This document shows positions 34,345 through 39,245 of a DNA stretch of 39,245 nt, one piece after another. Positions within the stretch are counted from its first letter, which is position 1. Every line of letters begins with the position of its first letter. The notes below the pieces were generated by a model, which made no database searches, had not been told where the DNA came from, and saw nothing but the letters and a program-made list of their open reading frames with translations. The stretch covers positions 1-39,245 of the forward strand of contig JADHSZ010000022.1 of the NCBI GenBank assembly GCA_016776635.1, in the 5' to 3' direction. Source of the stretch: Alphaproteobacteria bacterium. GTDB taxonomy: Bacteria > Pseudomonadota > Alphaproteobacteria > UBA11136. A program made the position numbers and the translations under genes.

Positions 34345-35556
34345 CTACATCTGAAAGCGGAGGTTGACTTCGTAGGTGTGGTCGAACCAGCTGGAGTTGA
34401 GGTTCTTGGAATTCTTTTCCTGGTAATCGTATGAGACGTCGGCCACCAGATTATGCCCCACCAGATAGCGGAAGTCGGTGCCGATGGTCCAGAGCCGGTC
34501 AACGCGGTTGATGGTGTCGAAATTCTCGTTCTTGAAGCTGCCGTTCAGATTGTACAGCAGGTTGTCCAATATTTCGTAGTCCATGGCCATGGTTGCCGTG
34601 GTGGTAAGAATGCCCGAGGTGCCGATGGTGGTGGTTTCGTTGACGCGGCGGTCGAGGCTTCCGGTCAGGGTCATGAAATCGGTGGGGTTCCAGATCAGCT
34701 TTCCGGTAAAGGCGATGCCATTGATGGTGTTGAGTTCGGTGTCTTTGTACCACTTCCTCAGATAGCCGGCGGAAAGCTCTAGGAAGGAGACACCGGAAAG
34801 GTCATAGGTAATCCCTGCCAGCCCTTCCCAGCCCCAGGAATCACGCATGAAACCGTCGCTGTCGATGTTTTCATAGTAATTGTAAATGGTGCCTTCACCC
34901 TCCACGAAGAAAGTAGTGCCGGGGTAGAAGACATACCCCAGACGGAGGATGCCGGTGTTTTCCATGCGCTCGCGGTCGTCGCTGTTGGTCTCGCCTTCGC
35001 TGCGGAAATTATAGTTTTTGCCTTCCAGGCTGCCGCGGATAAGGATGGAATCGTTGTCGAATTCGCTGCCGATACGGCCGAAGGATTCGAAAGATATGGG
35101 CGTACCGCCGGCCGTTGGGCCAAGATCGTCGGGGGAGCCTCTTTGCTCATGGCTGCGGGCGTGCCCCACCGAGAAGGTGGTGCTGAGATCCCCGGTGATA
35201 TCGAGCTTCAGGTCTCCGGTGGTATTGAAATCGAGGTAGTTCTCGCCGTCCTGCCGGTCATGGATGCCCCAGGAAATATCACCATGCACATTGAGAGAAT
35301 GCCGCCCCCATTCGCTGCGCAGATCGGCGGCCGGGGTGAGCACCAGAATGCGGTCCGATTTCACGCCCGTTTCCAGGCGGAAGATATTGCGCACCCATTG
35401 CCGCTTAACCTCAATGCTAGGCATCAGGGTGAAGCTGCCCACGGCTTCGCGAAGGGCGCTGGGCACCAGTCCGAAATCCCATCCCTCCGGCGGCAGCAGG
35501 ATCTGGTCGAGGTCAATCCCCAGAGGGTCGTACTGGGGCCTGCCGCGGCTGCGCAC
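34345..35556 (-). CDS. Outer-membrane beta-barrel, C-terminal part of a TAG-split gene
   Basis: This 403-codon stretch encodes a protein of alternating hydrophobic/polar strands with aromatic girdles and Asn/Asp-rich turns (for example LIRGSLEGKNYNFRSEGETN and FVEGEGTIYNYYENID), ending in a strand YEVNLRFQM. That is the look of a beta-barrel of roughly 16-18 strands, as found beside OPX genes. From the GTG at 35556 it has no signal peptide, so by itself it could not be exported. The frame stays open and coding-like from 35652 down to 35556 and is in the same frame as the gene at 35653-36210. The pair is one gene interrupted by TAG at 35653-35655. Confidence 0.8.
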   Translation of the reverse strand: MRSRGRPQYDPLGIDLDQILLPPEGWDFGLVPSALREAVGSFTLMPSIEVKRQWVRNIFRLETGVKSDRILVLTPAADLRSEWGRHSLNVHGDISWGIHDRQDGENYLDFNTTGDLKLDITGDLSTTFSVGHARSHEQRGSPDDLGPTAGGTPISFESFGRIGSEFDNDSILIRGSLEGKNYNFRSEGETNSDDRERMENTGILRLGYVFYPGTTFFVEGEGTIYNYYENIDSDGFMRDSWGWEGLAGITYDLSGVSFLELSAGYLRKWYKDTELNTINGIAFTGKLIWNPTDFMTLTGSLDRRVNETTTIGTSGILTTTATMAMDYEILDNLLYNLNGSFKNENFDTINRVDRLWTIGTDFRYLVGHNLVADVSYDYQEKNSKNLNSSWFDHTYEVNLRFQM

Positions 35557-35652
35557 CGCATCCTGCGAGGCGGTAACGCCGAGGGTCTGGGCAATCTGGG
35601 TGTTCTCCGGAAATTCGTCCGATTCGCTATCGGATTCGCCTAGGCGGGCGAT

Positions 35653-36210
35653 CTAGGTGCCGGGGTCCAGAGCCTTCCTCTTTTCTTGCGTCGTGGCGTG
35701 TTTCCTCATTTCGTCCCGGGCCTTGGCCAGTTCCACCCGGCCTTGATCGTACGGAATGGCGGCGGTGCGGAGCTTCTTGCCGCGCGGGGCACGGGTGGGT
35801 TTAGGGGGGCGCGTTTCGGATTCCGCGGCCTCGGACGGGTCCGCTTCGGGTCCGCCTGTTTCGGGGCGGGTATCCTCTCCGGTGACCGGATCAAGTGTGC
35901 CCGGCAGCAGAGCAACATGGGTCTCGAGGGCCTGCAGAGGCGGCGCGGTCACGGTGCTCTCCGCCGGAGCTTCCGGTGTTTGCAGTGGGACTACCGCTAC
36001 CGAAGAAAAGACCTGTGGAGAAAGCTCCGCCAGCCGAAGAGCTGGCGTCGGCGTAACGGGGGCGGCGCTTTCCTCGGGGGGCAGGGAAAGAGATATGGCT
36101 GTTTCCGGGGGAAGACGGTACTGATTTTCCGCAGGAGCGGAAAGAAAAACGGCAAATACGGACGCCAAGGCCGAAACGCCAAGCATCCAAAACGGTCGCC
36201 AATAAGCCAT
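35653..36210 (-). CDS. Signal peptide and linker, N-terminal part of the TAG-split barrel gene
   Basis: The 185-residue product begins with a clear signal peptide (MAYWRPFWMLGVSALASVFAVFLSAPA). A long Pro/Thr/Glu-rich low-complexity linker follows, then a basic stretch (PTRAPRGKKLRTAAIPYDQGR) and a helical end before TAG. There is no folded domain of its own. A further ATG at 36243 with GGTGG upstream would add eleven residues; I prefer 36210 because the hydrophobic core then sits at the usual distance from the start. It is divergent from the Sel1 gene at 36564. As a separate protein it would be a secreted linker with no evident role, which supports the single-gene reading. Confidence 0.65.
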   Translation of the reverse strand: MAYWRPFWMLGVSALASVFAVFLSAPAENQYRLPPETAISLSLPPEESAAPVTPTPALRLAELSPQVFSSVAVVPLQTPEAPAESTVTAPPLQALETHVALLPGTLDPVTGEDTRPETGGPEADPSEAAESETRPPKPTRAPRGKKLRTAAIPYDQGRVELAKARDEMRKHATTQEKRKALDPGT

Positions 36211-36386
36211 CCTATTGTGAAACACCTCTAAGGCCCACAACATTTCGAAGCCACCACCCTAACAGCTACCGAATATAGTGGGTGGTTGGGGTATCCACAA
36301 CACCAAAACGCGGCATTTCCTTGTGAAAAAGAGCTAAAAACGGGCCCCGGACGCCCATCGAAGTCTTTGTGCGCGAGCCCGTGGCG

Positions 36387-36417
36387 AAGGGGGGGCAAAG
36401 GCGTGAGGCGCCCCCTT
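36387..36417. repeat. Hairpin with 7-bp GC-rich stem in the divergent region
   Basis: Arms AAGGGGG (36387-36393) and CCCCCTT (36411-36417) enclose a 17-base loop. No T run follows directly. No annotated gene ends here, so it may belong to an untranslated leader or a small RNA. Confidence 0.35.
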
Positions 36418-36466
36418 TGGAATTACCATATTTATGTATAGGATTAGAAAGGCATACTAAATGCTG

Positions 36467-36495
36467 TTGATTTAAGGGTTTTTGTTTGATATGAA
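36467..36495 (+). promoter_or_regulatory. Candidate promoter of the Sel1-repeat gene
   Basis: TTGATT (36467-36472), a 17-base spacer and TATGAA (36490-36495) resemble sigma70 boxes, four or five of six matches each, about 70 bases before the ATG at 36564. This is a weak but well-spaced call. Confidence 0.35.
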
Positions 36496-36563
36496 TTGCA
36501 GCGAGACCCGTAAGTTACAATTTATGATGTATTTGAGGTATTTTTTAGGGAAGGATTTGCACC

Positions 36564-37091
36564 ATGAGGAAACGCTTCCGCAGCTCCCTTGTGTTGGCCA
36601 TGATTCTCATGGGCGGAATTCCTGCGTCCGTGGATGCCACCAGCCAGGTTGCCACCCAGACCGATGAGGCGGCGGACAAGGCCCGCGTCCGGGCCGGCTA
36701 CAAGGCCTTCACGCAGGGTGATTTCGACACCGCGTTGCGGGAATGGAAGCCTTTGGCCGAGAAGGGAAACCCGGTGGCGCAGACGTTGCTGGGTCTCATG
36801 TATTCCTCAGGCGACGGCGTTTCCCAGAACCATGCCGAAGCCGTCAAATGGTATCTCCGGGCCGCCAATCAGGGGGTGCCGGACGCCCAGTACAATCTCG
36901 GATACATGTATTCAATGGGTAAGGGCGCTCCCCAGGACAACATCCATGCTCATATGTGGAGCATTCTCGCCGCCGATAAGGGCAACGAGGAAGCCGTCCG
37001 GCTCCGCGACGTCACCGCCGAATTCATGAGCGTTGAAGAAATCTCCCGGGCCAAGCGTCTGGCGCGGGAATGGAACCCGGAGATGGAATAA
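36564..37091 (+). CDS. Secreted Sel1-repeat (TPR-like) protein
   Basis: The 175-residue protein has a signal peptide (MRKRFRSSLVLAMILMGGIPASVDA) followed by Sel1-like repeats: one at about 42-68 (FTQGDFDTALREWKPLAEKGN), one at about 69-105 (GLMYSSGDGVSQNHAEAVKWYLRAA) and one at about 106-141 (LGYMYSMGKGAPQDNIHAHMW). Sel1 repeats are helical scaffolds for protein contacts; here the location is periplasmic or secreted. GAAGGA lies eight bases before the ATG. It converges with the FecR-domain gene across a good terminator. Partner unknown. Confidence 0.88.
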   Translation: MRKRFRSSLVLAMILMGGIPASVDATSQVATQTDEAADKARVRAGYKAFTQGDFDTALREWKPLAEKGNPVAQTLLGLMYSSGDGVSQNHAEAVKWYLRAANQGVPDAQYNLGYMYSMGKGAPQDNIHAHMWSILAADKGNEEAVRLRDVTAEFMSVEEISRAKRLAREWNPEME

Positions 37092-37195
37092 GCGGAAATT
37101 TAATGAGTCCCGGACCCATCGGGGCTCATCAGATAAAGTGACCTGCGGGATCATCGGATGAAAAGGGCGGCTGGCCCCCACAGCAACGCCCAGAA

Positions 37196-37227
37196 AAAGC
37201 CCCCCGGCATAGCGCGCGGGGGGCTTT
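37196..37227. terminator. Intrinsic terminator between convergent genes
   Basis: AAAGCCCCCC (37196-37205) and GGGGGGCTTT (37218-37227) form a perfect 10-bp stem, extendable by one G-C pair, with a loop of about ten bases and A or T flanks on either strand. It can serve both the Sel1 gene and the FecR gene (stop at 37289). Confidence 0.8.
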
Positions 37228-37288
37228 GTTTCTCCCTACGAAGGGCTTGGGTTTTTCCCAAAAAGACTTGGGAGAAGCGCGGCGAGCC

Positions 37289-38500
37289 CTAGTTGGGGCT
37301 GGCGCCCACTTCGGATTCAAAGACGGGATCCAAGTCGCCGGCGGCTGTCTCAATCTCGGCTATGACTTCGGCCGCCTGCTCGGCAACCACGCCCTCGATC
37401 AAGAGGCGCAGATCCTCACTCATGTCACCCTCATAGGCCATGCCCATGAGCATGTCGAACGTATCGCCACTAGTGTCGCCCAGCGCCACCATTGCCTGCA
37501 GCAGAGCTATCATGCGGGCGGCGGCCATCTCCGGGTCCAAGCCCTCGCCATTGAGATAGGCCTCCAGAGCTTCAAGATCGCCTTCTTCGCCAAGCAGGGC
37601 GGCCAGGACATCCTCGGGGATGATTTCGCCCTCGGCCAAATCGGTGATCTCTTCCGTCACGGCGTCCTCATCCAACCCGGCCTCTTCACCTTCACCTTCA
37701 CCTTCACCTTCCTCGCCCTCGGCCAGCTCTTCATCTTCACCCTCCCCGGCTTCTTCAAGAGCCAGATCCATCTCGCCTATCATCTCGAACACCTCCGGCG
37801 GCGCGGGAGCAGGGGCCTCAGGCGGCGGCGGCGCCTTTTCGTCCTTCTTCTGGGCGCGCACCTTGGTGGCGAGGCCGGCCTCGACCTCGACCTCGACGCC
37901 GGCCAGGTTGGCGACACTGACCACGCCGTCGGAAACCGCCACGGTGGTACCGCCATCATTGTCTATGAGCACCGTGAATTCGGTACCGCGTACACCCATG
38001 GTGGCCACCGGCGTCTTGATCTTATAGGCGCTGGAAGCGAGCTTGCCAGAAACGAAGCGCAACACACCCTTGGTGGCGTTGACCACCACCTTGCCCTTGC
38101 CGGGGCGTGGGTCGAACACGAACTGGTCGAGAATCATGGTGGAATTGGGACCCAGGGTGAGGCGGGTGTTGTCCAGGAATTTGATGTCGATGGCGCTCTT
38201 GGCGCCGGTCTCAATGATCTCGTTCTGATAGACATCGGCCATCATCTCAATGTCGCGTTCCTCGTCTTCCTCTTCCAGATAGCCCTTGACCAGGCGCGTC
38301 ACCTTGGCCGCGTTACCTACCTGGACCGGACCCGTGGCCTGCTCGGCGCCTTCTTCGCCGGAAGCACCCGTAGTTTCGGCCGCAACCGGAGCGTCCGCGG
38401 ACTTGAACTTGAAGTCCTGCGCCTCCACGGGGCCGTCGGCAAGACCGAGGGTCGCCAGGAAAGCCAGCGCGGTCAGAAAATGCCTAAAAGATATCTTCAT
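37289..38500 (-). CDS. Secreted FecR-domain protein with polyacidic C-terminal region
   Basis: The 403-residue protein begins at ATG 38500 with a signal peptide (FLTALAFLATLGLADGPVEA). A FecR domain lies at about 85-195 (NTRLTLGPNSTMILDQFVFD, then TPVATMGVRGTEFTVLIDNDG), then a Pro-rich stretch (about 224-236) and a Glu/Asp/Gly-rich region (about 248-300) with GEGEGEGE from a four-copy hexanucleotide repeat. The tail is helical and acidic. Stand-alone FecR-domain proteins of this sort are secreted, unlike the iron-signalling FecR, and their role is not established. Earlier starts (to 38620) lack a signal peptide. It is transcribed toward the Sel1 gene and has a long, repeat-rich upstream region. 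Confidence 0.85.
   Translation of the reverse strand: MKISFRHFLTALAFLATLGLADGPVEAQDFKFKSADAPVAAETTGASGEEGAEQATGPVQVGNAAKVTRLVKGYLEEEDEERDIEMMADVYQNEIIETGAKSAIDIKFLDNTRLTLGPNSTMILDQFVFDPRPGKGKVVVNATKGVLRFVSGKLASSAYKIKTPVATMGVRGTEFTVLIDNDGGTTVAVSDGVVSVANLAGVEVEVEAGLATKVRAQKKDEKAPPPPEAPAPAPPEVFEMIGEMDLALEEAGEGEDEELAEGEEGEGEGEGEEAGLDEDAVTEEITDLAEGEIIPEDVLAALLGEEGDLEALEAYLNGEGLDPEMAAARMIALLQAMVALGDTSGDTFDMLMGMAYEGDMSEDLRLLIEGVVAEQAAEVIAEIETAAGDLDPVFESEVGASPN
37685..37708. repeat. Four-copy TTCACC hexanucleotide repeat inside the FecR gene
   Basis: Four exact TTCACC units encode Gly-Glu repeats on the minus strand. Changes in copy number would keep the frame and alter only the length of the acidic linker. 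Confidence 0.8.
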
Positions 38501-38628
38501 GGCTAAACTCTTTAACCTCCCTTTCAAGCAGAATGCTGCCGGAACGGGGAGGCCTTTCTTAACAATATCCACCTCAAATTCCACGACCGGGAGCACCGCA
38601 GGGGACGGACGAAGCTCCAAGCATAGGT

Positions 38629-38703
38629 TCTTGTGCCTACATAACCTAAATATTGCACAAGACCTAATGGTTCAATATTCCAAAACACTATATTTCAAAA
38701 CAC
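38629..38703 (-). promoter_or_regulatory. Candidate regulatory region of the FecR-domain gene
   Basis: Two signals lie about 130-200 bases before the start at 38500. One is the inverted repeat TCTTGTGC (38629-38636), N18, GCACAAGA (38655-38662). The other is a direct repeat of 14 bases with one mismatch (38675-38688 and 38690-38703, period 15). On the minus strand, TTGAAC followed after 17 bases by TATTTA is a weak promoter between the arms. Confidence 0.4.
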
Positions 38704-38947
38704 CATTGAGGCCGCACTAAGATCACGCCTCTCCAGCGCCGCGAACGCAGAACCTCCGACCAGCGTAAATACGGATTCACAGCAGCCTACGAAAGATAAG
38801 TCAGAAAAAGGATGAGCGCAGTGACCGTCGTCACACCCAGCGCGATATCTAGTTGGTAGGTATTGCACCAGAATCTGTCCCAAAGAGAGTTTTCCACAGG
38901 GAAAATGAGGGCTAAGTAAAGGGTTGTGCGGCAGACCAAGCCCTTAA

Positions 38948-38971
38948 GAGGCAACAATAATTTGTTGCCTC
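38948..38971. repeat. Perfect 10-bp inverted repeat with 4-base loop
   Basis: GAGGCAACAA (38948-38957), TAAT, TTGTTGCCTC (38962-38971). No T run follows on either strand, so an operator or a processing hairpin is as likely as a terminator. Confidence 0.55.
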
Positions 38972-39245
38972 GGTATCGCGTTTGTGTTTTTCATTAAATA
39001 CTTATTAACCAATTATGGTTTTTTTAGTTCCCTGTACATTACCAACTGGTTGAAAAAGATACGAAATATAGAAATGCGGGGTAAAAATTATACTCTCCGG
39101 GAATACTCCGGCGTGTTGAATCTCAGGCCTTTTAAGGGTGGCTTGTGTGAACAGGACCGTTATACAGTGTGCTTCAGGACGTAGTCCGACTTAAAGACGG
39201 GAAAGAAACGTGATTCTGGAATGAACTACGAAGTTCAGACATATA

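Larger units (their letters stand above)
34345..36210 (-). pseudogene. Whole barrel gene with in-frame amber codon (622 codons)
   Basis: Reading the minus strand from ATG 36210, one frame runs to the stop at 34345 with a single internal TAG at 35653-35655. Before it are the signal peptide and a Pro/Thr/Glu-rich linker; after it come an acidic segment (GESDSESDEFPEN) and the barrel. Either half alone is non-functional as an outer-membrane porin. Possible readings are a recent nonsense mutation (CAG to TAG is the simplest), amber suppression or readthrough, or a base error. I cannot choose from sequence. Confidence 0.7.
36244..36563. other. 320-base divergent intergenic region
   Basis: No gene is seen. 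The half near the barrel gene is mixed; from about 36421 on it is AT-rich and promoter-like for the Sel1 gene. It contains the hairpin at 36387-36417 and the candidate promoter at 36467-36495. Confidence 0.55.
38501..39245. other. 745-base non-coding end of the window
   Basis: I see no convincing gene. The stretch just upstream of the FecR gene carries the repeats at 38629-38703. Past 38980 it is AT-rich with only short, weak open frames (one of 66 codons from a GTG at 38984 that I rejected). It also holds the perfect inverted repeat at 38948-38971. Another gene probably lies just beyond the window end. Confidence 0.5.

Noticed and set aside
35653..35655. TAG as a pyrrolysine codon in the barrel gene
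   Set aside because: No pyl genes or similar context are visible and pyrrolysine is not expected in such a protein; mutation, suppression or base error are simpler.
37226..38506. Plus-strand open frame of 426 codons opposite the FecR gene
   Set aside because: Antisense to a gene with signal peptide and FecR domain, and it runs over the terminator; no domain of its own.
38695..38883. Minus-strand 62-codon open frame upstream of the FecR gene
   Set aside because: No ribosome-binding site, Cys-rich random-looking product, and it overlaps the regulatory repeats.
38984..39184. Plus-strand 66-codon open frame in the AT-rich end of the window
   Set aside because: GTG start without a ribosome-binding site, no domain; AT-rich DNA often gives such frames. 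A real small protein cannot be fully excluded.

Overview
The window looks like a chromosomal segment of a Gram-negative bacterium, most likely an alphaproteobacterium (Rhodospirillales-like by general feel). This rests on GC-rich codon use, lipoproteins and an outer-membrane barrel, a full Wzx/Wzy-type surface-polysaccharide locus, and heptose genes for the LPS core. The taxonomic guess is inference; no rRNA or marker gene is present. I see no tRNA, rRNA, CRISPR array, transposase or integrase.

Layout. (1) 1-3.1 kb: a conserved lipoprotein gene on the minus strand, divergent from a small membrane protein and a DUF547 protein that share a strong promoter with a palindrome over its -10 box, followed by a small acidic-tailed protein. 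(2) 3.1-5.2 kb, minus: a response regulator fused to a metallo-beta-lactamase-fold domain, then a CbbY-type HAD phosphatase. (3) 5.4-11.9 kb, minus: an LPS-core type run of GT4, GT2, methyltransferase, WcaI-like GT4, gmhA and hldE. (4) 12.0-17.1 kb, plus: methyltransferase, asparagine-synthetase-type amidotransferase, GT4 and a propeller-like protein. (5) 17.1-21.9 kb, minus: UDP-xylose synthase, Wzx flippase, Wzy/WaaL-type membrane protein and GT2. (6) 22.0-26.8 kb: a PPP-type phosphatase, a membrane sensor with PAS and a catalytically degenerate HD-GYP domain, and, divergent from it, a LapG-like cysteine protease with a long Lys/Pro-rich linker. (7) 26.8-36.2 kb: the initiating sugar-phosphate transferase and a second Wzy-type protein (plus), then a small anchored protein, a Wzc-like BY-kinase, an OPX (Wza-like) lipoprotein with an extreme acidic insert, and an outer-membrane beta-barrel gene (minus). 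(8) 36.6-38.5 kb: a Sel1-repeat protein and a FecR-domain protein with a polyacidic tail, converging on a good intrinsic terminator. The last 745 bases are regulatory or non-coding.

How they work together. A lipid-linked repeat unit would be started by the WcaJ-type transferase, built by the several glycosyltransferases (with UDP-xylose available from Uxs, and possible amidation and methylation), flipped by Wzx, polymerised by a Wzy, length-controlled by the Wzc-like kinase, and exported through a short OPX protein paired with a separate beta-barrel.

The most interesting points are: (a) the barrel gene is split by an in-frame TAG, with the signal peptide on one side and the barrel on the other; (b) a divergent pair of a LapG-like protease and a membrane receptor whose HD-GYP domain has lost almost all catalytic residues, which resembles LapD/LapG in logic but uses a different receptor fold; (c) several exported proteins with extreme charge (polyacidic OPX, Wzc segment and FecR; polybasic protease linker) in one locus.
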